Below, piece after piece: positions 32,353 to 40,661 of a stretch of DNA of 64,000 nt; the first letter of the stretch is position 1; each line of letters begins with the position of its first letter. The translations under genes were made by a program, and so were the position numbers. The notes below the pieces were generated by a model. That model saw nothing but the letters and a program-made list of their open reading frames with translations. It had not been told where the DNA came from and did not search any database. Source of the DNA: CBDBFH01 sp965204775 (GTDB lineage: Bacteria > Pseudomonadota > Alphaproteobacteria > JAPOUT01 > G958296285); the NCBI GenBank assembly GCA_965204775.1, contig CBDBFH010000028.1, positions 260,664-324,663 of the forward strand. The letters are read 5' to 3'.

Positions 32353-33729
32353 ATGATCAAGTCCCTGACCAAGTCTCTGACCAAGTCCATGACCGGGCCG
32401 AGGCCGTCTCCGGCTTCCGCCCCGCCCGCCCGCCGCCGCCCGCCGCCGGGCGGCTGGCCGGCGTGGCGGCGGCAAAAAGCCCGCCTGTGGGGCATGCCCA
32501 CCCTTCTTGTCTGCCTGCTGTTCGTCGGCATGGGGCAGTCGCTGTTCTTCGTCATCCTGCCGCCCGCGGCGCGCGATCTGGGCTTGAGCGAGTTCCAGAC
32601 CTCGATCATCTTCTCCCTGTCGGCGCTGTTCTGGGTGGTGTGCAGTCCGCTCTGGGGCCGGGCCAGCGATGCCTGGGGGCGCAAGCCGGTCATCCTGATC
32701 GGCGTCTCCGGCTTTGCCGCCTCGACCGCGCTGGTCGCCTTAACCATCCACACCGCCCAAACCGGCCTGCTCCCCGCCGCCCTGCTCCTGCCCACTTTGA
32801 TCGCGACGCGGGCGATCTTTGGCGGTTTCGGCTCCGGCTCAATGGCCGCGGCGCAGGCCTATATCGCCGACCGCACCCGGCGCAGACGCCGCGCCTCCGG
32901 GGTCTCGGCGCTGACCGCCGCCTTCGGCAGCGGGAACATCCTCGGACCCGGGGTCGCCGCCTCCCTGATCGTCTTCGGCTTTCTGACCCCGTTTCTGGTC
33001 GTCTCCGGACTGGCCGTCGCCGGAATCGTCATGCTGGCCCTCTTCCTGGCCGAGCGCCCGCCGCGCAGCACAAGCGCCCGGCGCGGCATGGCCTCCGGCC
33101 CCCTGCCGGCCCGGATCGTCGCCCCCTTTCTGACTCTGGGCGTCATGATCAGTTTCGCCCACGCGACCTTGCTTCAGCTGGCCTCCTTCTATTTCATCGA
33201 CCGCCTCGAACTCGGCCTGGACGAGGCCGGACAGATCATTGCGGTCTCCTTGATGATCATGGCCTTCGCCACCCTTTTTGCGCAGCTGGTCCTGATCCAG
33301 AGTTTCAATCTGCCGATTCAGGTGCTCCTGCGTCTGGGGGCGGTTTGCATGATCGCCGCCTTCGCCGGACTGGCCGGCAGCGAAACCTATGGCACCCTGA
33401 CCGCCGCGCTGGCGCTGGCCGGGGTCGGCTTCGGACTGTTGCGGCCGGGCATGATGGCCGCCGCCTCGCTCGCCGCGCCCCCCGACCGGCAGGGCCGGAT
33501 CGCCGGACTCCTCAACTCCACCGCCGCCTGCGGCCATATGATCAATCCCTTCACCGGCGCCATTCTTTATCAATACTGGATTCAGGGCCCCTTCGTCATC
33601 GCCGGGGTGATCATGGCCGCCTGCCTCGCCGTTATCCTTTTTAACCCGGTGATCCGGGCGATTCGGGCGGAGATCGACCCGCGCGACCACGAAATCACCG
33701 CCCCCCACCACGCGCCCCACCGTCACTGA
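32353..33729 (+). CDS. MFS transporter (TetA/drug exporter-like)
   Basis: The 458-residue protein has about 12 membrane helices after a 45-residue basic, proline-rich cytoplasmic leader. The loop between helices 2 and 3 carries the MFS motif A as PLWGRASDAWGRKPVIL, and RAIFGGFGSGSMAAAQAYIADRT matches motif B/D of DHA1 exporters. ERPPRS ends the sixth helix region. Export of a small hydrophobic compound is likely, but the substrate is unknown. The ATG at 32353 is preferred over a TTG at 32305, which would place 11-bp direct repeats inside the coding region. The first codons are themselves a 12-bp tandem repeat (KSLTKSLTKSMT). Confidence 0.88.
   Translation: MIKSLTKSLTKSMTGPRPSPASAPPARRRPPPGGWPAWRRQKARLWGMPTLLVCLLFVGMGQSLFFVILPPAARDLGLSEFQTSIIFSLSALFWVVCSPLWGRASDAWGRKPVILIGVSGFAASTALVALTIHTAQTGLLPAALLLPTLIATRAIFGGFGSGSMAAAQAYIADRTRRRRRASGVSALTAAFGSGNILGPGVAASLIVFGFLTPFLVVSGLAVAGIVMLALFLAERPPRSTSARRGMASGPLPARIVAPFLTLGVMISFAHATLLQLASFYFIDRLELGLDEAGQIIAVSLMIMAFATLFAQLVLIQSFNLPIQVLLRLGAVCMIAAFAGLAGSETYGTLTAALALAGVGFGLLRPGMMAAASLAAPPDRQGRIAGLLNSTAACGHMINPFTGAILYQYWIQGPFVIAGVIMAACLAVILFNPVIRAIRAEIDPRDHEITAPHHAPHRH
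32359..32394 (+). repeat. three 12-bp tandem units in the MFS N-terminus
   Basis: AAGTCCCTGACC, AAGTCTCTGACC and AAGTCCATGACC follow each other in frame, encoding KSLT-KSLT-KSMT two codons after the start. Confidence 0.85.
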
Positions 33730-33743
33730 CGCCGCCGCAAGCC

Positions 33744-33772
33744 TTGACTTTGTCCTGCCTGATGGGCCACAA
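33744..33772 (+). promoter_or_regulatory. candidate promoter of rpmJ
   Basis: TTGACT at 33744-33749 is followed after 17 bp by CCACAA at 33767-33772. The -35 is good and the -10 weak. Its position about 40 bp before the rpmJ ATG suits a short leader. Confidence 0.35.
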
Positions 33773-33813
33773 AAGGCGGGACTGGCTGCAATCCCGTCCT
33801 TCGGGAGGATTTG

Positions 33814-33939
33814 ATGAAAATCCGCAATTCCTTAAGATCGGTTCGCAAGCGCCACCGCGCTAATCGCGTCGTGCGGCGGCGGGGGCGGCTTTATGTCATC
33901 AACAAGCTCAACCGCCGCTTCAAGGCCCGACAGGGATAG
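33814..33939 (+). CDS. rpmJ: 50S ribosomal protein bL36
   Basis: The 41-residue basic protein reads MKIRNSLRSVRKRH, then VVRRRGRLYVINKLN and RFKARQG. This is the longer bL36 form usual in alphaproteobacteria, which lacks the zinc-binding cysteines of the short form. It is part of the large ribosomal subunit. The ribosome binding site GGGAGGA lies 4 bp before the ATG and is partly inside a small hairpin, TCCCG-TCCTT-CGGGA, which could tune translation. The gene stands alone between the MFS gene and the OmpA-family gene. Confidence 0.95.
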   Translation: MKIRNSLRSVRKRHRANRVVRRRGRLYVINKLNRRFKARQG

Positions 33940-34041
33940 CGGAGCGGGCTTATCATTTGCGGACGATGCGGTATGATGCGGTTGTAGCGATGCGGGATCG
34001 TCCCGAATGGGGATCTTGAAAATCAAGGGGAGACAAAAAAC

Positions 34042-35001
34042 ATGAACACAGCCCGGACACTGCGCAATGCATGGATTGCGGGCGCTTTGGCGCTCGGCCT
34101 TGCCGCCTGTGCGCAAGATCGGCGCACGGCGGCTTTTCTCACTGAGGAGGTGGCCGGGGACGGCGGTTTTGCCGCCGCGCTGGCGCTCGAATATCAGGAG
34201 GCGGCGCGGCGGGAGATCGCCAAGCAAGACTGGAACTCCGCGGCGCGCTTCGCCAGACAAGGCCGGCTTGCCTTGAGCGGGGCGCGGCCTGAGCCGACCG
34301 ACCCGCGCAGCGCGGCGGTTGACCAGGCCGACAGCCAGGCTTTGCGGGAGTCCCGCGGCCAGCTGATGGCGGCGCTGGACCGCCATGCCGACCGCCGGGT
34401 CGAGGCCTGCGCGCAGGCCCAGCGCAGTTACGAAGTATGGCTTGACGAAGCCAGCGACAACATTTTGGGGCGCAACGGCTCCCTGCTGGGCGGGAGCGGA
34501 GGCCGCGCCAGCGCGGCACGCACCGAGCGCGCGCGCATGCAATTCGCGCAGGCGCTGGGCGCCTGTTCGGGCCGGGTCGTGGCCGAGGCCGGAACAGCTG
34601 CGCCGTCGGCGGCGGCGGCGTCATATGCCTTCCCGCCGATTGCCGATGACGACGGCGACCGGGTGCTGGTGGATGAGCGCACCGCTTATTTCGGCTTCAA
34701 CTCCGCCCGCCTTGATGAGGCGGCGCGGGAGATCGCTCGCGATGTCGGCGAGATTGCCGCTGAATACGACGGCGTCCGGGTCAACCTTCGGGGCTACACC
34801 GACACCACCGGTTCGGCGGCCTATAACCGCCGGCTGGGCGAACGGCGCGCCATTGCCTTTGCGCGCGTTTTGAGCGGGATCGGAGTCGAAGATATCCGTG
34901 TGCTGGGTTTGGGCGAGAGTGGCTTGGCGGTGCCGACCGGCGATGACACCCGCGAGCCGCTCAACCGCCGGGTGGAGATCGAGATCAAAGCCACTCCGTA
35001 G
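34042..35001 (+). CDS. OmpA-family lipoprotein with C-terminal peptidoglycan-binding domain
   Basis: The 319-residue envelope protein starts with a lipoprotein signal ending in LGLAAC (Cys near residue 23). A helical middle domain rich in Ala, Glu and Arg follows (about 40-180). The OmpA C-terminal domain covers about 210-317 with YFGFNSARLDEAAREI, VNLRGYTDTTGSAAYNRRLGERRA and NRRVEIEI, which contact diaminopimelate in peptidoglycan. It likely tethers the outer membrane to the wall. The middle domain is not one I recognise; length is greater than Pal. GGGGAGACAAAAAAC precedes the ATG. Confidence 0.9.
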   Translation: MNTARTLRNAWIAGALALGLAACAQDRRTAAFLTEEVAGDGGFAAALALEYQEAARREIAKQDWNSAARFARQGRLALSGARPEPTDPRSAAVDQADSQALRESRGQLMAALDRHADRRVEACAQAQRSYEVWLDEASDNILGRNGSLLGGSGGRASAARTERARMQFAQALGACSGRVVAEAGTAAPSAAAASYAFPPIADDDGDRVLVDERTAYFGFNSARLDEAAREIARDVGEIAAEYDGVRVNLRGYTDTTGSAAYNRRLGERRAIAFARVLSGIGVEDIRVLGLGESGLAVPTGDDTREPLNRRVEIEIKATP

Positions 35002-35080
35002 ACCGGCGCGGGGGGGCCGCGCCACGCGGCGCATGTTTTGTGCGTGCGCCCGGGCTCCGGCCTGTGGCGCAGACCGGCGG

Positions 35081-35153
35081 CTCCCCGGGCTGGACTCGAA
35101 CCAGCGACAAGACGGTTAACAGCCGTCTGCTCTACCAACTGAGCTACCGGGGA
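35081..35153 (-). tRNA. tRNA-Asn (GTT anticodon)
   Basis: Acceptor arms TCCCCGG and CCGGGGA pair fully; anticodon stem GACGG/CCGTC encloses CTGTTAA (anticodon GTT); T arm GCTGG-TTCGAGT-CCAGC. CCA is not encoded. A TATAGG element lies just upstream on the minus strand. Confidence 0.95.
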
Positions 35154-35166
35154 TTTCTCGCGCTTC

Positions 35167-35775
35167 CTATAGCAAAAGCGGCCCGGCCCTGCCAGAGCCG
35201 GTTCGGGTCAGAGTGATTCGCCCGGCGCACAGGGCCTGCAAAGCCGCGACCCACAGCCTGGCCTCGCAGGCTTTGACCCGCGCCTCCAGCTGTTGCGGCC
35301 CGTCGCCGGGGCGGACCGGAACGCGCGCCTGCGCGATAATCGGCCCCCGGTCATAGTCGCCGGTGACGATATGCAAACTGGCGCCGCTTTGCGTCTCGCC
35401 CGCCGCCAGAACCGCCTCATGCACCCGCCGCCCGTAGAATCCGGCCCCGCCGAAGCGGGGGAGCAGCGCCGGATGCATGTTGAGAATATGGGGGCCGAAG
35501 CGGCGCAGGAGGCGCGGGCCAACCTTCTTCAGATAGCCGCTGAGCAAGATCAGATCGGCGCGGGCTTCTTCCAGCGCCGCACAGGCGCGCGCCTCGCGCT
35601 CCGGGGCGATGACCTGACGGGGCAGACCCTGCCGGGCGGCAAAGTCCAGCGCGGCGGCTTCCGGCCGGTTGGCGATCAGCAGAACGATTTTGGCCTCCAG
35701 CCCGCCCTGCGCGATTGCGTCATGGACCGCGCGCATTCCGCTGCCTGCGCCGGAGGCAAAAAACGCCAGATTCAT
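35167..35775 (-). CDS. formyltransferase of the PurN family, divergent
   Basis: The 202-residue protein has the formyltransferase core with catalytic Asn and His in ILNMHPALLPRFGG and Asp in HIVTGDYDRGPII, plus GFYGRRVHEAVLAAGE as in glycinamide ribonucleotide formyltransferases. The phosphate-binding loop, usually SGxGSN, reads SGAGSGM, so the asparagine is replaced. It is the last gene of an operon with acyl-CoA dehydrogenase and two MaoC genes, not next to purM as is common. It may be the purine enzyme (10-formyl-THF to FGAR) or a relative with another acceptor. Confidence 0.75.
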   Translation of the reverse strand: MNLAFFASGAGSGMRAVHDAIAQGGLEAKIVLLIANRPEAAALDFAARQGLPRQVIAPEREARACAALEEARADLILLSGYLKKVGPRLLRRFGPHILNMHPALLPRFGGAGFYGRRVHEAVLAAGETQSGASLHIVTGDYDRGPIIAQARVPVRPGDGPQQLEARVKACEARLWVAALQALCAGRITLTRTGSGRAGPLLL

Positions 35776-36923
35776 TCCCGGCCCAACAGCGCGTCCGAGA
35801 TGATTCGCAGCATGATCTGGGAACTGCCCTCGAAAATTTTGGTCAGGCGCGCATCGCGCCAGTGGCGCTCAACATCATGCAGCGTGGTATAGCCCGCGCC
35901 GCCAAAAATCTGCAGCGCCGCGCTGGTCACCCGCTCGGCCATCTCCGCGGCCAGATATTTGACCCGCGCCGCCTCCATCGCCGCTCCCTCGCCCCGGTCA
36001 ATCTGCCGGCAGACCTCATGCAGCAAAGCCCGCGCCGCCGCAACCTCGGCGCTCATCCGCGCAATCTCAAACCGGATCGCCTGAAACTGGGCAATCGCCC
36101 GCCCAAACTGGCGCCGCTCTTTGCTGTAGGCCATCGCATCGTCCAGCGCCCCTTGCGCCAGACCGATCGCGCGCGCCGCGGTGTGCGCCCGCATCACTTC
36201 AAAATCCTGCGCCAGGCGATAAAAGGCGCGCCCCTCTTCCCCCGCCGCATCCAGCGGGACGCGCACATCGTCAAAGCGCAGCTCCCAGGTCTTCCAGCCG
36301 AAATAGCCGATCTTCGGAATCGGCGCCCCACTCACCCCTGCCGGCAGCGCGCCCTTCGGCTTCTCCACGGCAAACGCCGTCAGCCCCCGGTGCCCCTTGC
36401 CCGGCGGCGCATCCTGCGTGCGGGCGATCACCTCGATGAAGTCCGCCCCGTCGGCGAAGGTGCACCAATATTTGTTGCCGGTGATCACCCAGCAATCGCC
36501 CGCGCGGCGCGCCCGGCAGGAAATTGCCGCCATGTCCGAACCCGCTTCGGGCTCCGAAATCGAATAGGCCCCCAGATAATCGCCCCGCGCCATGCGGGCG
36601 ATCTTCGCCGCGCGCGCCGCGCCCGAACCGGGAACCGACCGGTAAAAACGATTGCCCCGCGCCAGCAGGCTGGCGACGCTCATCCAGCCGCGCGCCAGCT
36701 CCTCGGCGACAAGGCAGTACTCCAGAGCCCCCAGATCCATCCCGCCGTGTTCGCCGGGAATCAGAATCGCGAAATAGCCCTGCGCCGCCATTTTCTCGAT
36801 CAGGGCGCGGGGAATCTCGCCGCGCCTGGGATCCAGCTCGCGCGCCACGGGCAGAACTTCGCGCCGGGTGAAATCGCGCGCGCTTTGCTGAATCAGGCGC
36901 TGCTCGCCGCTCAATCCGCTCAT
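35772..36923 (-). CDS. acyl-CoA dehydrogenase
   Basis: The 383-residue FAD enzyme matches the family in length. The FAD/substrate segments are YSISEPEAGSDMAAI (about 127-141), ITGNKYWCTFADGADF and the C-terminal ALQIFGGAGYT, and the catalytic glutamate appears in LTKIFEGSSQIM. It introduces a trans double bond next to the CoA thioester carbonyl. It overlaps the upstream MaoC gene and the downstream PurN-like gene by 4 bp each (ATGA). With two hydratases upstream, the operon would carry out two successive steps on an acyl-CoA whose chain is unknown. Confidence 0.93.
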   Translation of the reverse strand: MSGLSGEQRLIQQSARDFTRREVLPVARELDPRRGEIPRALIEKMAAQGYFAILIPGEHGGMDLGALEYCLVAEELARGWMSVASLLARGNRFYRSVPGSGAARAAKIARMARGDYLGAYSISEPEAGSDMAAISCRARRAGDCWVITGNKYWCTFADGADFIEVIARTQDAPPGKGHRGLTAFAVEKPKGALPAGVSGAPIPKIGYFGWKTWELRFDDVRVPLDAAGEEGRAFYRLAQDFEVMRAHTAARAIGLAQGALDDAMAYSKERRQFGRAIAQFQAIRFEIARMSAEVAAARALLHEVCRQIDRGEGAAMEAARVKYLAAEMAERVTSAALQIFGGAGYTTLHDVERHWRDARLTKIFEGSSQIMLRIISDALLGRE

Positions 36924-37405
36924 CGGCGCCCCCCGCCCGCCCGGCGCTTGATCAAAACCCGCCGCTCGCCTTCAAAGACAACCTGGCCATGCTGGTTGAC
37001 TCCCCAATGGCGAAACCGCACTTCGCCCGCATCGGCTCCGGCCTCCTTCGTCTCCAGCACTTCGCTGTAGGCATAAAGCGTATCGCCGTGAAAAACAGAG
37101 CGCGGCAGTTTGATCTTGTCCAGACCCAGCTCGGCCAGCGCATTCTCGCAGCAGTCTTCGCTCGCCAGACCCATGACAATCGAAAAATTCGCACCGCCAA
37201 AGGAAACCCGCTGACCGGCGTCCGTCTGCTTCTGGCCGTCCTCATTGAAATGCAGCTGGGCCGTGTTCAGCGTCAGATTGGTGAAAAGGACATTCTCCAG
37301 CGCCTCGATCGTTTTGCCCCGGGCATGGCGGATCAACTGCCCGGGGGTGAAATCCTCAAAATAATTTCCGCCCCCCGTCAGCGCATCGCTTCTCCCGGCG
37401 CTCAT
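36920..37405 (-). CDS. MaoC-like hydratase/dehydratase, gene 1
   Basis: The 161-residue hot-dog-fold protein contains NYFEDFTPGQLIRHARGKTI, the MaoC family opening, NTAQLHFNEDGQ where the catalytic Asp/His pair would be expected, and FHGDTLYAYSEVLETKEA. It should add water to an enoyl-CoA. Its start overlaps the stop of the second MaoC gene and its stop overlaps the acyl-CoA dehydrogenase start. The two MaoC proteins are different in sequence and may form a heterodimer, as in some R-hydratases of steroid or mesaconyl-CoA metabolism. Confidence 0.88.
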   Translation of the reverse strand: MSAGRSDALTGGGNYFEDFTPGQLIRHARGKTIEALENVLFTNLTLNTAQLHFNEDGQKQTDAGQRVSFGGANFSIVMGLASEDCCENALAELGLDKIKLPRSVFHGDTLYAYSEVLETKEAGADAGEVRFRHWGVNQHGQVVFEGERRVLIKRRAGGGRR

Positions 37406-37908
37406 TCCCCCGCCCCGCGCCGGCGCAAAAGATTGCTGCGCCGGTAGTCGATCACCCGCGCGCCTTGCTGGTTGAAGCCCTCCGTGTGCCAGCTGACGAT
37501 CCCGCGATCGGCCCGGCTCTTCGAGCCGCGCGCCGACAAGGTCGTGCTGCGCGCGGTCAGCGTGTCGCCCGGATAGACCGGGGCATGCCAGGTCAAGGCC
37601 TCGACCCCGAGAAAAAGGCTGTCGCGCTCGCTCAGATCCTCAACGCTCAGCCCCAGCACAACATTGAAGACCAGCAGAGGGTTGACGACGATATCGGGAT
37701 GGCCGTGGGCGCGGGCATATTCGCGGTTGAAATAGAGCGGCGTGAAACTCATCGCCAGACTGGTGAACAAAAGGGCGTCGCTTTCGCCAATCGTCCGCCC
37801 CCAGTGGTGAACAAACGTCTGGCCGGGAGCAAAGTCCTCAAACAGGCGTCCGCGCTGGCGCACAACAGCCTTGCGCAAATGGGGCAATTCGGGTTCGGCG
37901 GGCGGCAT
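37402..37908 (-). CDS. MaoC-like hydratase/dehydratase, gene 2
   Basis: The 168-residue protein resembles its neighbour in plan: RLFEDFAPGQTFVHHWGRTI, FTPLYFNREYARAHG, and WHAPVYPGDTLTARST. It is the first gene of the operon MaoC-MaoC-acyl-CoA dehydrogenase-PurN-like, each joined by 4-bp overlaps. HFNEDGQ of gene 1 corresponds to YFNREYA here, so one of the pair may have lost the catalytic dyad, as in heterodimeric MaoC pairs. The reaction is enoyl-CoA hydration by family; the substrate is unknown. Confidence 0.87.
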   Translation of the reverse strand: MPPAEPELPHLRKAVVRQRGRLFEDFAPGQTFVHHWGRTIGESDALLFTSLAMSFTPLYFNREYARAHGHPDIVVNPLLVFNVVLGLSVEDLSERDSLFLGVEALTWHAPVYPGDTLTARSTTLSARGSKSRADRGIVSWHTEGFNQQGARVIDYRRSNLLRRRGAGE

Positions 37909-38010
37909 CGGACTTCAAGCCTTATGCCGAAGCGCCCCCGAGGTCAATATGGGGGGAGCCTCCCGCGCACCCCGCCGCCGGTTTGACAAGACCGGCCAAG
38001 ACCGCGCAAG

Positions 38011-38046
38011 ATGCCCGGCGCAATGACCGGTGCAATGCACAGAACC
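38011..38046 (+). repeat. 12-bp tandem repeat with three in-frame ATGs at the LolA-like gene start
   Basis: ATGCCCGGCGCA, ATGACCGGTGCA and ATGCACAGA follow each other, encoding MPGA-MTGA-MHR. This gives three possible starts (38011, 38023, 38035) before the signal peptide. Confidence 0.7.
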
Positions 38047-38802
38047 GCCCGCCGCGCCGCCGCTTTCGGGCTGGTGGTGTGCGGGTTTTTCCCCGCCCTT
38101 CCGGCCCGGGCCGACGAGGCCCGCGCCCTGATGCAGGCCGTCCATGACCAGTCCCGCCAGCACCCCGATCAGCGCGCCGACGTCAAAATGCTGATCAAGG
38201 ACAAAAAGGGGCGCACGCGAACCCGCTACTTCAACCATCTCTACAAAATCTTCCCCGGCCGCAGCAAAAGCCTGGTCAAAATCTACCGCCCCCCCTCTGT
38301 CCGCGACACCGGCCTGCTCAGCGAATCCCCCGACGGCGCCCGGACCTCCGATCAGTGGATCTATCTGCCCGCCCTCCAGTCGGTCAAGAAACTCAACACC
38401 CGCGACAAGCACAAGAGCTTCATGGGCTCCGACTTCACCAATGCCGACATCGCCGGACGCCAGGTCGATCAGGACCGCCACCGCATTGCGGCGCGCGCCG
38501 GCGGCCTGATCACCGTCCTCAGCACCCCCAAGGACGCCGGCGAGCCCTACGCCAAAATCGAAACCCAGATCCTGGACCGGATCAAGGTGCCGCGCCGCGT
38601 GATCTTTTATGACCGCGCCGGGGAAAAACTCAAAACTCTCGAAAACGAGACGATCAAAAAGGTCAAGGGCATGTATGTCGTCATGCGGGCGCGGATGATC
38701 AACCACCAGACCGGCGGGCAGTCGAGGGTCGAGAAAAGCCGCTTTACCGTCGGTGATCCGATCGCATCGGCGGAAGTCGGCTTCCGCGGCCTGCGCGAGT
38801 AA
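38035..38802 (+). CDS. outer-membrane lipoprotein-sorting (LolA-like) periplasmic protein
   Basis: The 255-residue exported protein (signal peptide with AAAFGLVVCGFFPALPARA) belongs to the COG2834 group linked to RND/MMPL exporters. Family traits include the KIYRPPSVRDTGLLSES and DQWIYLPALQSVKKLNTRDKHKSFMGSDFTNADI segments and KVPRRVIFYDRAGEKLKT. The fold is a half-barrel that shields lipid. It is followed by a beta-barrel gene and an MMPL transporter on the same strand, suggesting a three-part lipid carrier across the envelope. The third of three in-frame ATGs was chosen because it directly precedes the signal peptide's basic residues. Confidence 0.85.
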   Translation: MHRTARRAAAFGLVVCGFFPALPARADEARALMQAVHDQSRQHPDQRADVKMLIKDKKGRTRTRYFNHLYKIFPGRSKSLVKIYRPPSVRDTGLLSESPDGARTSDQWIYLPALQSVKKLNTRDKHKSFMGSDFTNADIAGRQVDQDRHRIAARAGGLITVLSTPKDAGEPYAKIETQILDRIKVPRRVIFYDRAGEKLKTLENETIKKVKGMYVVMRARMINHQTGGQSRVEKSRFTVGDPIASAEVGFRGLRE

Positions 38803-38901
38803 CCCGGGCTTGCCCGGCGGCGGGCGGGCGCTTATACTGGGCTTGCCCGGATCATCAAGGCCAAGCCCCGGAGCGCCCGGCTCTGCCGCAGGACAAGGAA
38901 G

Positions 38902-40587
38902 GTGGGGGTAAGATTGAGAAAAGCAGACTGCCAACCCCGCCAACCCTTGCGTTGTGCGCTGTGGGCGGCGCTGGCCGTTTGCCTGTGCCTCGCCGCCGCC
39001 CCCGGCTCCGTCCGGGCGCAGGATGACGACTTCATCATCATTGAAGACGAGGGCGCGGAGCAGGACACGTTCAATCAGGTTCTGGATTTCCTCGACCGCT
39101 ACGTTTTCGCCAGCGCCGGCGGCTATCAGGGCTTCGGCGGCAGCACCGATCACGCTCTGTGGCACGGCGTCGTCGGCTTCGAATACGCCCGCGACATCGC
39201 CGGCCTGGGCAAGGCCGGGCTTAATATCTCCGGCGGCTATTACTTCCGCAGCACCGAACTGGAGATCGAAATAAGAGATTTCCGGCACAGATGCTCCCCG
39301 GCGGAGCCGTGCGACAATGGCGACACAGGCGGCACAGGCCCCCTATCCGAAACCGGAGAGCGCACCACGCGGGAAACCTTCAAGGCCGATGACGACGGCT
39401 TCGAACTGCGCAACGCCTACCTCACCTACCAGCCCGTCCCCCAGCTGACAATTGCCGCCGGGCGGCAGAGGCCGGTCTGGGGGCAATTCAGAATCATCTC
39501 TCCGGTCAACCTTCTCCTGCCCATCGAATTTCAGGCCAAGGGCTTCTCCTACGACAACGCCGGATTCCGCATGCCGCAGGATATGATTGATGTCGCCTGG
39601 TTCCCCAGCGAAAGGCTGGAGCTGCGCGCCTATTATTTCCTGTCCGTGACCACCGATCCCCTCGTCAGCAAAGCCCTCGAGAGCGAAACCTACGACATCT
39701 ACCGGGGCAACGGGGATTTTGAGGAGCAGCCCCGCGCCGGCAAACTGGGCGGCAGCGACTTCGACGCTTTCGCCTTGCGCGGCATCTATTATGGCGACGG
39801 CTTCACCCTCGGCCTGACCTGGTACAACGGCCATGACGGCGGCTTCTTCATCGCCGATCTGCCAACGGCCCGGCGCGGGACGTTCACCTCCGGCCTTGAT
39901 GCCGGGGACAATTTCTACAATTTTGCGCCGCGCAACACTCTGCCCAAAAGCCAGGCCTTCGCCGCCGAACTCTCCGTCCCCTGGGGGCGCTGGACCTGGA
40001 ACGCCGAACTCATCTATGCCGACATCGAGCAGGATCTGCCCGAACTCTTCACCCGGCGGAGCGGGGACGAGAGATTGTCTGCGTTGCGCCAGATCTATTA
40101 TGACTGGATCGTCGACGCCAATGGCGGCCGCGGCTATATCAACGTCGACTATATCTTCGGCGGCGTCGGCTTCGACGCCGATTACGGCAGGCTGGATTTC
40201 GGCCTCTCCGCCATTTTCTTCATCCCCACGCTGTCCGGCAACGCCCGGCAGGCCGAACGCCTGTTCGAAGCCGCCGCCCCCAACAGCGACGAAGAAATCG
40301 GCCTGAACGAGATTTTCCCAACCGCCTATGTCACCTATGATCTGGACGCCGCCGGCGATCATCAGATCGGTCTTGCCGCAGGCGTGCTGGGGCCGGTCTT
40401 TGGCGTCAGCAGTTTCTATATCGGCAAATGGCGCGACAACCTCAGCTGGCTGGGCGAAATTGGCGTGCGCCGCCTCGTCTCCGATCAGCTGCTCGTTGAC
40501 ACCGAGGATGCCGGCCGGAACCAGAACGTCGATCTTGAGGACGACATTTCCTTTGAAGTGCGGCTCGGTCTGATCTGGGACTTCTAA
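38902..40587 (+). CDS. outer membrane beta-barrel protein linked to MMPL export
   Basis: The 561-residue protein has a signal peptide (LRCALWAALAVCLCLAAA, cleavage near VRAQDDD) and ends in FEVRLGLIWDF, with the terminal Phe of barrel proteins. Between are many alternating strands ending in aromatic residues, e.g. RQRPVWGQFRIISPVNLLLP and ELRAYYFLSVTTDPL, reminiscent of DUF1302-type proteins found beside LolA-like and RND genes. A small cysteine pair (HRC...EPC, about 132-139) sits in an early loop. The start is GTG at 38902 with AAGGAAG just before it; TTG at 38914 is another option. It lies between the LolA-like and the MMPL gene. Confidence 0.82.
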   Translation: MGVRLRKADCQPRQPLRCALWAALAVCLCLAAAPGSVRAQDDDFIIIEDEGAEQDTFNQVLDFLDRYVFASAGGYQGFGGSTDHALWHGVVGFEYARDIAGLGKAGLNISGGYYFRSTELEIEIRDFRHRCSPAEPCDNGDTGGTGPLSETGERTTRETFKADDDGFELRNAYLTYQPVPQLTIAAGRQRPVWGQFRIISPVNLLLPIEFQAKGFSYDNAGFRMPQDMIDVAWFPSERLELRAYYFLSVTTDPLVSKALESETYDIYRGNGDFEEQPRAGKLGGSDFDAFALRGIYYGDGFTLGLTWYNGHDGGFFIADLPTARRGTFTSGLDAGDNFYNFAPRNTLPKSQAFAAELSVPWGRWTWNAELIYADIEQDLPELFTRRSGDERLSALRQIYYDWIVDANGGRGYINVDYIFGGVGFDADYGRLDFGLSAIFFIPTLSGNARQAERLFEAAAPNSDEEIGLNEIFPTAYVTYDLDAAGDHQIGLAAGVLGPVFGVSSFYIGKWRDNLSWLGEIGVRRLVSDQLLVDTEDAGRNQNVDLEDDISFEVRLGLIWDF

Positions 40588-40661
40588 ACCGGCGCGCCGG
40601 ATCCCCGGACAAAGCCGGCAAGACGCGCAAAACGCAAAAAAAGGTCCGCGGGAAATCATCA

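Noticed and set aside
37915..39288. A 457-codon minus-strand frame
   Set aside because: Antisense to the LolA-like gene and the start of the barrel gene, both of which have signal peptides and family motifs.
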